Position numbers and translations under genes: made by a program
Part shown: positions 32,121 to 44,030 of the stretch, piece after piece
Position numbering within the stretch: position 1 is the first letter of the stretch
Layout: the number at the start of each line of letters is the position of its first letter
Assembly (NCBI RefSeq): GCF_905220565.1
Contig: NC_059416.1
Span: forward strand, 10,726,001 to 10,790,000
From: Melitaea cinxia
Taxonomy: Eukaryota > Arthropoda > Insecta > Lepidoptera > Nymphalidae
DNA: 64,000 bases
Direction: 5' to 3'
The notes under the pieces: model-generated
What the model was told of the DNA's origin: nothing
The model's database searches: none
Seen by the model: only the letters and a program-made list of their open reading frames with translations

Positions 32121-32445
32121 CTAACCACTCTGGTGTAGTGGCGCGAGTAGTCGCCACAAACACCAACGGTTTGCAGGTTCGACGCCCGCCTGGGATGGAT
32201 ATTTGTTTTTGTACATATATTTCTTTACGGTATGGATGTCTGTCCTTGTAAGTGTACCCCACCGTGCCTTGGAGAGCACGTTAAGGCGTCTGTCCCGGTT
32301 GTTATCATAAACCTGATAATGATCGCTACTTATAGTAGGGAACATATCCGCACTGGAGCAACGTGGTGGATTAAGCTCCAACCCTTCTCCTACACGGAGA
32401 AAGAATCCTATGCCCAACACTAGGATATTAACTACAGGAAACATA
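32121..32445 (+). mobile_element. tRNA-derived SINE, fullest copy
   Basis: The head holds box A TGGTGTAGTGG (32131-32141) and box B GGTTCGACGCC (32176-32186), spaced as in a Pol III internal promoter. The body follows with TGTCTGTCCTTGTAAGTG, ACCCCACCGTGCCTTGGAG, ACCTGATAATGATCGCTAC, AACGTGGTGGATTAAGCTCC and a 3' end at CCCAACACTAGGATAT. It lies within the large receptor intron, antisense to the gene. Confidence 0.8.
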
Positions 32446-33101
32446 TCCTACATGACTGATGCATAAACCAAATATCATCTGCTTCAATTACTAAAACATA
32501 TGCAACACGTCACTGAGTCAACTGAGTGTGTATGTAACTACAGCGTTTATGTGAATTGAACTCTGCTGATTATGTGGAGCAATAATAATGCAGTCAAAAT
32601 TTTCGGTACTCGTTTGTTAAAAAAAGGATTATAAAATCATCTATCGTAAGTAAAATTAAGAACAAAAAAAAATCTTTCTTCTCATTTTTATTAAAGAAGT
32701 GTTAATAAATATTTTAATCTGTGGAAATATTTTAAGGGTAAATTGTTTAAAAGGGTTTTTATGATTTAAATGAAATGAAATGAAAAGTCGCTTTTATTTA
32801 CGATTGTACACTTTTTGCTTATAAAATGGCTTAGGTTAAGTTGCTTACGGGAAGAAATTTATATATTTTATGATGAATAATTATTAAAATCAAAAATGTG
32901 TGTGATCGACGACATGAGAGGATAAAGTCTGTGTATTTAGTAAGACATTTGCATTAATGTAATAACGTTACGTCAATGTTTATTATTATTGTATTATTAT
33001 CAACTTTTAAAATAATTTTACTTTTGTAAATGGTAATTTAAAAATAGCACCCATGCTTCGCTTCGAATCTCAATAACAATAATAAATGAATATATAATTA
33101 C

Positions 33102-34202
33102 CTTGAGAATTTAGTTCTGTTGCTGCCTTTGCGTATTCTCTCGTTGCCACCGCTGATGTACAGCTAGGTCTCCACCCAGGAGGTGGCTGACCACTTGAGG
33201 ACCTCTTGTTAGAACCCCCAGAACAGTACCCCGAACTTGCTGTATCGCAGCTAATGTTTACTGACTTCCTTGGACTAGCTTCCTTACTTGGACAAATATC
33301 TCCTAAAGCCATTACAACTTCTCCTCCGAATTCCGTTTCCTCTGGACCTACTTCCGTGAAAGTACTGTAGTTTGGACTTATATCCGAAGGTCTTCTGTCT
33401 GGATGCAGGTAGTGTGAATGATGTGCACTGTGTGACGTATGTTTCATATGGACAGAATTGAGCAAAATATTTGATGAAGTCCGCGTCAAGGCCTCCCTTT
33501 GCCTGATAGCTTCTCTAAAAATCTTACAATACATCGAAATCATGACTAGACTTGGTATCCAAAAAGAAACACTCGATGATATTAGCGCGTAGACCATATT
33601 TGTTTTGAATATGCATACGTCTGGATGTTCTTTTCGTAATTGGCGATGTTGTTCTGTTGTATACCATCCCATGAATATGGGAACAAAACTGATGAAAGCT
33701 GGCCACAGCCAGACGTTTGCGAGCATGAAGCATACTGTTCTATGCGTCATTGTTACTGGATATTCTAGAGGTCGAACGATAGCGTAATACCTGTCGACGG
33801 ATATGCAACATAAGTGGAGTATGGATGCGCTTGAGAAATACACGTCCAGAGAATTAAATATATCACAGACAAGAGGCCCAAAGAGCCAGGTATCAGTTAG
33901 TTCAGCACTAGCGTTGAATGTCATTGCGCATAATGCAACTAACATATCTGCGACCGCAAGGCTGACGACGTAGTAATTTGTGATGACACGAAGCTTGCGA
34001 TGACGGTGAACAGATATGATGACAAGCGCATTCCCGAAGAGCGCTCCAAGGATGATTGTGATGAAGACGAGCCCCTTGAGTACGAGGGATATAGTGTGCC
34101 AGGTTTCGGGCGCGGCAGGTGGCAGCGTTGAGTGGAGCTCGTGAAGTAACGCCGGCTCCGTGCCGCGCCCGCGTGAGTCTACCTCCCCTCGTAGAGCGCC
34201 AT
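33102..34202 (-). CDS. Beta-adrenergic-like octopamine receptor (Octbeta3R-like), TM1-TM5 exon
   Basis: A plasma-membrane GPCR for octopamine, expected to raise cAMP via Gs. The acceptor AG is at 34204-34203 and the donor GTAATT starts at 33101; both ends are phase 1. The exon encodes TM1 (ILGALFGNALVIISV), TM2 (SLAVADMLVALCAM), TM3 with the amine-binding Asp (DVYFSSASILHLC) and DRY (ISVDRYYAIV), TM4 (WPAFISFVPIF), TM5 with the serine cluster (ISSSVSFWIP) and a third loop of over 130 residues, rich in Ser and His. The loop start, RTSSNILLNSVH, is a motif I associate with Octbeta3R, so the subtype is moderately supported. No Met precedes TM1: the apparent start near 34212 is a TTG inside the intron. 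The initiating exon is upstream and was not found. Confidence 0.88.
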
Positions 34203-34374
34203 CTGTTGACAAGGAGATTATTTAGGAACATTTTTAAAATGTATGGAGATAGTAAGAAAATTTGTTTCACCAGTTGATAAGATCAAAACGAAGGCAGAAA
34301 TAAATTTCCAATTAGAACTACATTTTTGTCTAATGCATGCATGGTAATATTTAACATGTTTAAGGCATATTAAA

Positions 34375-34560
34375 TGTATTGCTTTATATAATAAGTCCCG
34401 ACGCATTTGATGAAGCGTTGGCGCAACGATCACAGTATGTGCTCTGGTGGCGGCTAGTTCGATCCTCGAACATGGCATACATTTGTATAGAACATACAGA
34501 TAGTATAAATTGTCCAGGCTTTTGTATTTGTCTGTATTTCCGGATCCTCGACAGAAGAGT
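34375..34560 (+). repeat. tRNA-derived SINE head
   Basis: GCGTTGGCGCAACGATCACA (box A-like) and TAGTTCGATCCTCGAACATG (box B-like, about 34456-34475) precede an ATACATTTGTATAGAACATA body block. It is the head type of the SINE family at 32121. It lies just upstream of the visible receptor exon. Confidence 0.6.
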
Positions 34561-34680
34561 ACAACCTATTAGGAATCGTTGATTGTAAAATATATATTCA
34601 TTAACAATTATAATAATGTTTCTGACAAAAGAGGCCATCAATGCATAAAGTTTTAATAACTAAAATTAATATCTTTTATA

Positions 34681-34915
34681 CAATTAGGTCGGCAAACAAG
34701 CGTACGGCTCACCATCGCAGGCGCGTTGCCGACCCTATCCTCAGCCCCCCCCCCCCAGGAGCTCTGGTCACCTTACTCACCAACAGGAACACAATACTGC
34801 TTGAAAATAGTATTATTTAGCTGTGGTATTTTGTAAGGTTGAGGGCACTACCCCACCACCAGTCCCAGTCGGGCTCCTCCATATTTTGTGCAGGAAATTT
34901 GCAGCTGTGCCTTAC
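34681..34915 (+). repeat. AGGTCGGCAAAC-family retroposon with poly-C run
   Basis: Blocks AGGTCGGCAAACAAGCGTAC, GGAGCTCTGGTCACCTTACT and GTATTATTTAGCTGTGGT. It has an internal deletion relative to 49116-49386 and a C run at about 34746-34757. Confidence 0.7.
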
Positions 34916-35309
34916 CTCAGTTAAAAATAGACTGTACCCACTAATATACAAAGTTTTATAAAAGGGCATACAAATAATAAGATACTTATAAAAGGGCTCA
35001 CAAAGGAAACTCAAATTTCAAATGTAGGAAAAGTTTTAATGAGGGACCCAGGATCTAAACATTCATTAGAATTATTTTGAGTTTACGTGTAAAAAATGTT
35101 TCGTCAACACTGATGTTTTTTGAACTCTTTAAGGCGCACTTTTATTTGTGCTATGATTTTGATAAAATTCTTACACGGGTACCTTAAAGAGGTGATATCA
35201 ATATAAGAAAAAGATAAAAGTAATAAATCCACCCACAGTCTTTTTAGAAATGTGGTGGTCGATATTTTAACCAGCGCCGTAACGGGTATTACAAATGTAT
35301 GAGATTAGG
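34916..35309. other. Gene-free spacer
   Basis: Nothing recognised. Confidence 0.4.
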
Positions 35310-35530
35310 TTTATTTATTATTTATATTAATATTATAAAGAGGTAAGATCTATTTATAGTTTGCATTGAATAGGCTCCGAAACAACTGTACCGATAAAAA
35401 AAAAAAAAACTGTTGGAAAGCTACACTATCCGCGGGTGACATGGGCTATATTATATATTCAAAAAAATTAGAAAAATAAATATTTAGAATTTTTTTTAAA
35501 TACTCGTGTGAAGTCGGGGCGGGATGCTAG
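35310..35530 (+). repeat. TAATATTATAAA...GAAGTCGGGGC repeat
   Basis: Starts ATTAATATTATAAAGAGGTA and ends GTGTGAAGTCGGGGCGGGAT, the diagnostic ends of a common insect interspersed repeat. Relatives here are at 38605-38835 and 42915-43200. Non-coding. Confidence 0.6.
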
Positions 35531-36061
35531 TAACATGTGAAACTATGAAATACCTACAAATAACTATAATATTGTTATTTTTTATGAAACTCTTTAAAGC
35601 AAGGTTTATTTATACAATCTTAAATCTTAAAGGAAAGACTTTTCCTGTGAAAACCAGTTCCGCTCCTTGTCTGGAAATACATGGTGACTATTTTGGTGAG
35701 ATTCGAGAGTAATTCATATTCATCACTCTCCAAGTTTATGGGACTAAGTTTAAATAGTGTGTAAATACATAAGGTGAAATCAAAGTGGATGATTACAGAG
35801 AAATGAGAAGACACTACATCGATTTCTAGCTCCTACAATGATCGGATGCCGGAACCTCATCGTCTAAGTCTGAAATAGGTAGATTAAGCTATAAGAAATG
35901 CCATTTCTTTTTGTAATAGCATTCAAAGCAGTTAATAGCGTTCGCGTTTTTTTCTCCTCGAATTCTGGACAATACTCGTCAAATAAGATAAGTTAGTTAA
36001 AACAAATGAATTGTTTTAATTAAATTATACAAAAATTATTAAACATTTTTAAAATATAACT

Positions 36062-36220
36062 AATGACGACCGATGGCAGGATAACCATCCGACTGCTGGC
36101 TTTGAAATTCACAGGCTGAAGACAGGCAGCAACGTCTTCGTTGCGACAGAGCCAGCCCTGCGGTCACCAGCCCGCCTGCCCAGTGTGGTGACTATGGGCA
36201 AAACATATCAGTTCACGCAT
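36062..36220 (+). repeat. GATGAT-family retroposon, internal fragment
   Basis: CCGATGGCAGGATAACCATC, CAGCAACGTCTTCGTTGCG and GTGGTGACTATGGGCAAAAC. Both ends are missing. Confidence 0.7.
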
Positions 36221-36290
36221 TTTAGATGAGTTTGTTCTGAATTAATACGTATTTAAGAAGGCGGTCAATAAATCGATAATCTATACGATA

Positions 36291-36577
36291 ATTTTGTTCG
36301 CTCGCAAACGAAGGCAACCGACTTCAATAACATCGACAAGTAATACAACATAAGTAGACGGAAAAAAAACGAACGCACTAGTCGTCACTACGGTTTTCGA
36401 GGGCTTCCCTCGATTTCTCCGGGATTTCATCAGCATCAGATCCTAACTTTCTTATCATGGTACCACACTTGGAATATTCCCTTTCCAACAAAAAAAGAAT
36501 TATCAAAATCGGTTCATAAACGACGAAGCTATCCCCGAACATACATAAAAAACTCCCCTTTTTTGAAGTCGGTTAAA
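36291..36577 (-). mobile_element. ACCGACTTC-family element, short copy
   Basis: GTTCGCTCGCAAACGAAGG and ACCGACTTCAATAACATCG at the left, TTTTTTGAAGTCGGTTAAAA at the right. The interior is as in the copy at 2321-2633 (GGTTCATAAACGACGAAG). Confidence 0.65.
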
Positions 36578-36945
36578 ATTGTTAATTTCGTTGATTTAAC
36601 TTTTAATGTTATTCACAGAGTCGAACCAATATTGAACATATCGATCAAAGTTGCGGACTTGAATACAAATTCTCAACGCTGCATTTTAAATGTAAAATTT
36701 CTTAGATCATTCGTCTCAATTTTCACGATAAAGAAAAACATCTAGAGAAAACTGTATGACTACGAATAAATTTTCTCTGAACCGAACTGAACCGTTCGAC
36801 AGAAAAGAATCGGTTTTTTGATACAGGGACAAGACTTGAGCTATTGATCAACAAAATTTATTTATATCGGGACCATTTAGAAATTAATCTTTCCACTAGA
36901 AAATATTTTTAAATGTTTTAAGAATTTGTCAACATGTCGCCCAGA

Positions 36946-37246
36946 ATTCGAAATTAGACCATAATTAAAAACTTAACTACATTTGACTACAGACTTTGAC
37001 AATCAACAAAAGAGTATATATAATATGCGTGTGTGTGTGTGTGTGTCAAATACATGTTAGTGTGTGTAATGTTTTTTTTTTAATTGATTTAATATATTTT
37101 TATGCATATTTTTAAAAAGAATTTTAGCATTCTGCGCTCCTTTCTTATATAAACTATAAGTGTACGAAATTTCATATTCCTCCGTCCGCACAATTTTCAT
37201 AACAAGGGGTACAAAGTTTTTACTTCACGTATTAATATATAGATGT
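36946..37246 (+). repeat. Old interspersed repeat with (TG)n
   Basis: Second copy of the family at 19253. It includes a (TG)n run near 37027-37046, GTTAGTGTGTGTAATG, a T run, and TCCTCCGTCCGCACAATTTT. Confidence 0.6.
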
Positions 37247-37550
37247 TCTTGTATTTTGACATGTCGACAAAATTACTTAACTATATTAAAATTATTTTGT
37301 TCGAGTTCCTGAGTCACATTATTAAAAATAGAAAGCAAATAGGAATGGAATAGAATGTCTAGTTATTAGCTAAGTTTTTGAGTGAAGCCTGAAGCAATAC
37401 GCCGCTAACTAAAAGGCAATATTTTATAAAAGTCTAATATTTGGTTTTACTCACTCACTGCACCAATTTGCTTCATATCAATTTTCTGTGAAGGTTTTGT
37501 AATAGTATGATGACCTTTGACTAAAATTTACCATTATCAAGGTCACAGTA

Positions 37551-37877
37551 AATATTATTGATGTAGCGTTTAGTTCTGATAAACATTCTGCCATAGAGAC
37601 ACGAGACCTAAACACTTAGGTCACAGTTTCGCTTCCCATAGACAGATATTTGCATTAAAAATATTATTGATGTAGCGTTTAGTTCTGATAAACATTCTGC
37701 CATAGAGACACGAGACCTAAACACTTAGGTCACAGTTTCGCTTCCCATAGACAGATATTTGCATTAAAAATATTATTGATGTAGCGTTTAGTTCTGATAA
37801 ACATTCTGCCATAGAGACACGAGACCTAAACACTTAGGTCACAGTTTCGCTTCCCATAGACAGATATTTGCATTAAA
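37551..37877 (+). repeat. Perfect 109-bp tandem triplication
   Basis: Three head-to-tail copies at 37551-37659, 37660-37768 and 37769-37877, with no difference that I can see. Each holds CGAGACCTAAACACTTAGG and GTTTCGCTTCCCATAGACAG, which look like a degenerate box B region of the local tRNA SINE. The third copy runs on into a SINE-like body (to about 38010). Perfect identity implies a very recent duplication or an assembly artefact. Confidence 0.9.
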
Positions 37878-38010
37878 ATATACAAATTTTGGTCCAGATG
37901 AACTCTTATGGGTCTATCATAGATATCCGATAGCAATCTTTACTAATGGTTGGTAAATTATTTGTCAATCCGCAGCGGACGAGCACAATAGACGAAACTC
38001 GAACCCTTCT
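37878..38010 (+). repeat. Degenerate tRNA-SINE body
   Basis: ATATCCGATAGCAATCTTTA, GGTTGGTAAATTATTTGTC and CCGCAGCGGACGAGC resemble the SINE body at 42420-42615 at low similarity. Confidence 0.4.
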
Positions 38011-38604
38011 CTTTCGAATTCAGACTCTGAAAATTATAATCATATTCCTTTTCAAAGAAGAAATGATTAGACACAATTATTATTTTCATTAAAAAACAAC
38101 TCTATATGCTTATTTTATTTAATAAAATAAAGTATCAAATTACTTTACAAGTTCAAAAGTAGTCATACGTAAAGTGTCATACGGTTTGATAAAAAAGGCG
38201 AGACTCTTTTGTTCTAAAAAGTACTGTAATAATCTCGGTCTTCATTATACAGATGTTATACGAAACGCACTCGAGACCTAGATCTCGAGGCTTACGTTAA
38301 TGATATCCTTTTTGTATATTTTTTTTATTCAAAGGATTTTTTTATTTATAAATAAGAGGTTTATGAATGTGGACAGTTTGCGTAACTCTAATGACTATTT
38401 GATGTCGTGTTTAGAAATGGAATACGTAATTTAATATGTTTTTAATATACTTTGATTAAAGGGTTTTCGTTTTAACCTTGATTTGGTATTTTGTATTAAT
38501 TTGTATTTAGGTTATGTTTATACGTTTGAACTTGGCGTAACTAGAAATATTTTACAAAACGCTGCACGTTCGAATTTCATATAAGAGATGAAAATAATTT
38601 ATAC
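38011..38604. other. Gene-free AT-rich spacer
   Basis: No gene. A 20-bp near-palindrome lies near 38269-38290. Confidence 0.4.
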
Positions 38605-38835
38605 TAATATTATAAAACTGAAGAGTTTGTTTGTTTGAACGTACTAATCTCAGGAACTACTGGCCCGATTTAAAAAATTCTTTCAGTGTAAGATCCGTTT
38701 ATCGAGAAAGGCTACAGGCTATATACCATCACGCTAAGATCAAAAGGAGCGGAACACTAATGAAGAATGTTTCAAAATCGGGTGTTTTTTTTCAAGTAAC
38801 TATTGAACGCGGACGAAGTCGCGGGCAGTAGCTAG
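38605..38835 (+). repeat. ACTAATATTATAAA...GGACGAAGTCGCGGGC repeat
   Basis: Full-looking copy: starts ATACTAATATTATAAAACTG, contains TCTCAGGAACTACTGGCCCG and ends GAACGCGGACGAAGTCGCGG followed by GCAGTAGCTAG. The same end motifs are found, more diverged, at 35310 and 42915. The short frame over it is not a gene. Confidence 0.7.
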
Positions 38836-39502
38836 TTGTGTATATTCTCAATTTAAATTTTCAAATAATCAAATGATAATAGCACTAACCTAGCAGAATT
38901 TAATTGAACACACATTATTAGTGATAATTCCCTCTCGGCACACGACAAGCACCAGCTGTTGAACACAAAAAGAATAATAGAAATGATTTCAAGCAGTAAA
39001 ATGCTATGAGGTAATACACGAAAATTAAAAAATACAAACAGTAATGTACCAAAATAGTTTAATAGTGAGTATGAGTTAATAGTAAATTTATATGCAAGAA
39101 TATTCAACTAGACATTTAGTTAAAGTAATGCAGAACTTTCGAACTGTTCCCCTGAGCCTGATTTACATTTCATCTCACCTCAATAAACTTCTGCAAGCGT
39201 CGATCTTTAGTGAATTTTTAATTCCAACTCATTTCTATAGTATTTTTAACCAAGTGCCGAAAAAGCTCACCAATTCGACCGCAAAGCTTTCAACAACTTA
39301 GAGAGCTTTTAATCCCGATAAAGTGCGAGTTTTTAGTCGCAAGCTTTACTTATTGAACGCCAATAATAAAATTTTAAATACAGTGTCAAAAAAGTAAAAG
39401 TAATTTGTCGTTTTTAGATGGATCTGTTTTTTTTTTTTAATTTGGAAATTATTTCAATCGAAATACAGTTTCAAACGCATTAATACTTGCGGATAATTCC
39501 CA

Positions 39503-39835
39503 AGTGTTTATTCTCAAACGAAAAAAAAAAAACTTTCTTTTACATCGACAAGTAATAAAAATAAATAAATAGACTTTAATTTACATCGACATGTAATAGA
39601 ATGAGATCACCATCAATGTAACATGGTCAGTTAAATTCGCATTATTGGAAATAACTCAAAATTACTTCCACATCTAGCTTTGATTTATATAATTATGGAA
39701 CCACTTAAAAAGCACTAGCTTTCGGACATAAAAGAGAATCACTAAAATCTGTTTACCCACTAAGAACTAATTAGATTAAACACTTATCAAATACACTCGA
39801 ATTGACAACTTTCTTCCTTGGAGTCGGTTGAAAAC
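39503..39835 (-). mobile_element. ACCGACTTC-family element, decayed copy
   Basis: Decayed palindrome end (GTGTTTATTCTCAAACGAAA), two ACATCGACAWGTAATA blocks and a right end CCTTGGAGTCGGTTGAAAA. Confidence 0.5.
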
Positions 39836-40160
39836 TGGCGATTGTTACCAGGTAGTTATGATAACATATAATATATACGTCGTGTCGTAAGAGACGACTA
39901 ATGGATAACACAGTTCTAGTACCACCTTGGAACTTAAAAAGCCGACTGATGGCAAGATAACCATCCAACTGCTGGCTTTGAAATATACAGGCCGAAGACG
40001 GACAGCAGCGTCTTCGGTGCGATAAAGTCAGCCCTGCGGTCGCTAACCCGCCTGCCCAGTGTGGTGAGTATGGGCAACACACATGAGTTCACGCCATTTT
40101 TGACGCGAGCTCGTGGAAGCCTATGTCCAGCAGTGGACTGCGATAGGCTGAGGTGATATA
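39836..40160 (+). mobile_element. GATGAT-family retroposon
   Basis: GTCGTAAGAGACGACTAATG, GCCGAAGACGGACAGCAGC, CGGTCGCTAACCCGCCTGC and CAGCAGTGGACTGCGATAGG. It ends near GGTGATATA without the usual long GAT repeat. Confidence 0.7.
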
Positions 40161-41639
40161 TAAACTATCATTTTTATCATATAATGTATGAGGCATTATG
40201 GATAGAACTATCGAGATACAAGAAAAAAAAATTTAAAAAAATGTAAATATCAGCTCAGAAACACGACTGGAGTTAACTCCTAAGAAAGATTATTATGAGA
40301 AGTAAACATATATTTATCTTTTTTTGCAAGAGACTTTGCTTAGTCATTTCTCATTTTTTTTCATACCATGGCCTCCTGTCGTGTCTTAAGGAGTTATTTC
40401 CAAAAATGCTCTGGGCTAGAATAGATTTCACGACGAACATGTTTTAATTGTATTTTATAACACACCAAAACCGCCGTCTGAAATATCATTGAATGTATAC
40501 TGCAAAATGATATTTAAGAAAATTGAGGAGAAGTACGAAATCGAATAAAATACAATTTGATTTTGATTTAAGTTTGATTTCATTAATAAAACACACTACC
40601 AATTTATATAATTCTTGGCAAACAAAGACCAACAAGTGCCAATTAACCGGCTTATATTGCCAATAACCGGCCAAACACAATACCTACGTCTTAGCTTAAT
40701 AGTAGGGTCGTTACACGAAATATTCCTTTGTTTTAAATTTTATGGAATGTCTTTATTTATTTGAATGGACTGATCTTAGTAATTAATTATTATTAATGCT
40801 TATTGAGTGGAGTATAGGCTATACAATTTGTTATTACGACTCACACAAAACAGAACAGTATACATATCAAATTATTACGAGTATTATGAATATCGTTAGT
40901 GTTGTAAATGGGTATGAAAATTACATACGTCATAGGAACAAGATTCGACTACAATAAAATATCAATACACATCATCTTAATAATGTTTTTTTTTTTTGTT
41001 TTTGTTTCGGCTCGCACTTAGAAGCATAATGTATCTAACTATAAGTTTATATCACAGCTAAATTAAGTTGTGAATTTTGTATGTGTTGACCTTAAAAAAA
41101 CCTTTGGTGGATGAATGAAGAAATAATTAAATAAATAACTGTGTTTTTCTTTTTTATTTATCGATGGTTCTCAATTGTACAGTAATAGCATTGGACTGAT
41201 TATAGACTATCGATTCAAAATATAAAATTATTTTAGCTAACAATAATGATCACGGGTAAAGCCATGGAAAATGTCCTGTATTATTTATGTATTAATTTGA
41301 GTTGAAGTAAACATAGTTCAATAGAATATTGGTTTCAATTAATAGCTTTTAATTTAGTCAATTGATATTATTGAACGTGGAGTGTTTGAGGCTCTCGGTG
41401 AAATTATTTTATGAAATATTACAATATCATATTACACTTTCAATTATTGACTATTAATTAAAACTATAGAGTTTTTGGTAAACCGTAATATTGTACACAA
41501 TACACACAGATAGAGATTTCACTGAGGTAGTGCACAAGAGGAAATATTCAGCTCAAAATCTAGAACAGCTTGACTGTTAGACTGTTGACTGAGGAACTAT
41601 TTCGACCTTATAGACGATCAGAGCTAAATAATACTGCTT
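40161..41639. other. Gene-free AT-rich spacer
   Basis: No gene or clear repeat was seen. Confidence 0.4.
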
Positions 41640-41815
41640 TTGACCAGTTTTGTAGTTCTGCGGTGAGTAAGGCAACCACAATCCCTCGGGGATCGCAGGT
41701 AGATCGGCAACGCGTTTGCGATGCTTCTGGTGTTACAGGTGTCTATAAGCTACGGTAATCACTTACCATCAGGTAAAACTTACGCGTGTTGCCGACCTGG
41801 CTGTATAAAAAAATA
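41640..41815 (-). repeat. AGGTCGGC-family retroposon (minus)
   Basis: Reverse of the family: TAAGCTACGGTAATCACTTA, TTGCGATGCTTCTGGTGTTA and GTTGCCGACCTGGCTGTAT. The apparent 62-residue frame at 41570-41758 lies inside it. Confidence 0.7.
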
Positions 41816-42339
41816 ATAATGGAAATACTAATCTAAAAGGTTAGCATTATTTTGGAATTCGTAAAAAAACGAAACGACTATTTAAATTTATTTAACGAAG
41901 TTAAAAAAAGTAAATATTAAAATTCATTTACAATCGACGAAAACACCTCGTATAATTTTATTAAAAATTTAATCTTGTTCAAGAATTTCCTTTCCCGGTT
42001 TTATTTTCCTGTTATTCGGTACCAATTGATCAAGATTTAATTAGTACATTGTTAAATTATTGAATGAATTATATTAACTCTCTCGCTCTGAATTCACTGT
42101 TTATAATAAATTGCTAACGAATTCACGTTCGCTATTGTGTTCCACTTAAATACAATTTGTTATCAGACGATATTGTTTTATTGTTTGAGAACGGAACGTG
42201 TAGCCTGACTTGATTTAACTTTAGCTATTAAAAATGTTATATTGTAAAGAAAGTTATAGGTTCAAGTCCGTTTCTTAATATAATGTATTCCATCCAATTG
42301 GTCGTCGGTGAAATAGTATTTTCAAAAATTATTTTAGCT

Positions 42340-42615
42340 TCAGCCTGTAATATCATATATATATTGCTGGGCATAGGCCTCCTTACCCATGTAGGAGAAT
42401 GGGTGGCTGTTTGTGCAGTCATTGTGGGTCTCCCCGCCGTACCCCGGAGAGCACGTTAAGCCGTCGGTCCCGTTTGTTATCACTATATACACCTGATAGC
42501 GATCGTTACTTATAGTAGGGAATATATTCACCAACCCGCAGCAGCGTGGTGGACTAAGCTCCAATCCTTCTGCTACATTGAGAAAGAGACCTATGCCTAC
42601 CAGCGGGATGATACT
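42340..42615 (+). repeat. Two tRNA-SINE pieces in opposite orientation
   Basis: 42345-42402 is a minus-oriented 3' piece (GCTGGGCATAGGCCTCCTTA, CCCATGTAGGAGAA). 42415-42615 is a plus-oriented body (GGTCTCCCCGCCGTACCCCG, ACCTGATAGCGATCGTTACT, GGTGGACTAAGCTCCAATCC). Together they form an imperfect inverted arrangement of the same family. Confidence 0.65.
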
Positions 42616-42914
42616 GGATGAATCGTATATGCTCGTTACTACTCTTGTGGTTTAAAAAAAAAATCAAAAGTAACTAAGTATTTATATATGTCTAGCGGTA
42701 ACGGGATGCGAAACGATGCGACTAGTATGATAACAACACTACACGCGACAAAATAAACATGACACTCCGACAGCGAGACAGCTTCAGAATATCATGACTG
42801 TGACATTTTTGTGTCATGTCATGCATATCATCGGCGTGTTTATTGCTCATGTGAAAATGTATTAACATTTTGTTCAGATTATAATAAAATGTTACGGAAG
42901 TGTAGTATTTATCT

Positions 42915-43200
42915 ATACTATTATTATAAAGAGGTAAAGTTTCTAGCCTTGTTTGTTTGTAGGGGATAATCTTCGCAAATACTGATTCGATCATGAAAAT
43001 TCTTTGACTAACAGAAAGTTATACTATTCAGGAGTGATATAGGCTATATTTTATAGTTATTGAACAAAAAAATCAGTGAAAAATAATAGTATATGTAAAT
43101 CAAGCCGAAGAAATACGAGTGAGATGAAAACTTATTATATATTTGCATCACAAAAATAATAATTAACGTCTAACGAAGTGGATACGGATCGGCTAGTATA
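42915..43200 (+). repeat. TATTATTATAAAGAGGTAAAG repeat, diverged
   Basis: Starts ATACTATTATTATAAAGAGG and ends TCTAACGAAGTGGATACGGA, then GGCTAGT, related to 35310 and 38605. Confidence 0.5.
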
Positions 43201-43918
43201 ACATAACTCTAGTAGAAGCTATACAATTAAAATTTTATTTACGTACATTAAAACTGTACTGATTGCTATGAATTACTTATAAAAGAATGAGTCAGTGTTA
43301 AAACAAGTAAAAAAAAACACAAATACATCAAAAATTTATTTTATACAATTATTTAAAAGTGATTAACATAGTCATATCAACTTTGTAACAAACGATTGAA
43401 ATAGCGTAGAGTTGCTACGAATATCGTAGCACTAAACGGCTACGAATTACCGTAGCACTACGCCATTAAACGACAATTAAGTACATCCATTTGAACTAAA
43501 TTTGAAATGGCGCTAAATTGATTTCGTTGTTAACTTAGCGCGGTTAAAATAAACAAAGTTTTGGTACATATGTACTTAACGCCAACGTGTAAAGCTAGTG
43601 TAAGTTAGTGTAAATAACATCGCTTAATATCATTGTCATATATCTAAGAGCAAAAAAAATAATTATTATGTGTTAACCTCTTTTTTTATTAGTTTATTTC
43701 ATACTTTTTCCAATAAATATATTATATATATTAATGAGTATTGTCTTACTATTATAAATAGAAAAGTTGGTGACGATGGATGTATATTTGTTAGTGTTTC
43801 ACGCAAAAACGTAGATAGCTGGAAATCTAAATTAACATATAGGCTATTTTTTATCCTGACATTTCCACGGGATCAGAATATACAAGGGCAAAACCGCGTG
43901 GCGCAATTAGTAGTTTTT
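43201..43918. other. Spacer with possible decayed repeat
   Basis: No gene. Around 43750-43880 a decayed TTTCACGCAAAAACGTAGAT block resembles another common insect repeat. Confidence 0.35.
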
Positions 43919-44030
43919 ATATATAGACTAGCGCTTGACTGCGATCTCATCTGATGGTAAGTGAAGATGCAGCCTAACACGGTGCGCGCTCGCCTAGAAG
44001 ATGCCTATTCACTCTTGATATAAATTCTCA
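43919..44030 (+). repeat. TAGACTAGCGCTTGACTGC repeat (CR1/Jockey LINE 3' UTR)
   Basis: The same block, in the same plus-strand orientation, is at 53529-53640, where it is continuous with a minus-strand LINE coding region. Shared: CTTGACTGCGATCTCA, TGATGGTAAGTGAAGATGCA and GCCTAGAAGATGCCTATTCA. This copy is therefore a 3' UTR remnant of that LINE (element strand minus). Confidence 0.65.

Noticed and set aside
33070..34212. Single-exon receptor of 380 residues ending in GNYIFIYYCY
   Set aside because: The ending is read-through into the intron past the GT donor at 33101, and the start is an intronic TTG. TM6 and TM7 are in separate exons.
37551..37877. CRISPR or satellite array
   Set aside because: Only three contiguous 109-bp units with no spacers. 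A recent local triplication or artefact fits better.
38269..38290. CTCGAGACCTAGATCTCGAG as a regulatory palindrome
   Set aside because: A single imperfect palindrome with no repeat elsewhere and no gene nearby; likely chance.
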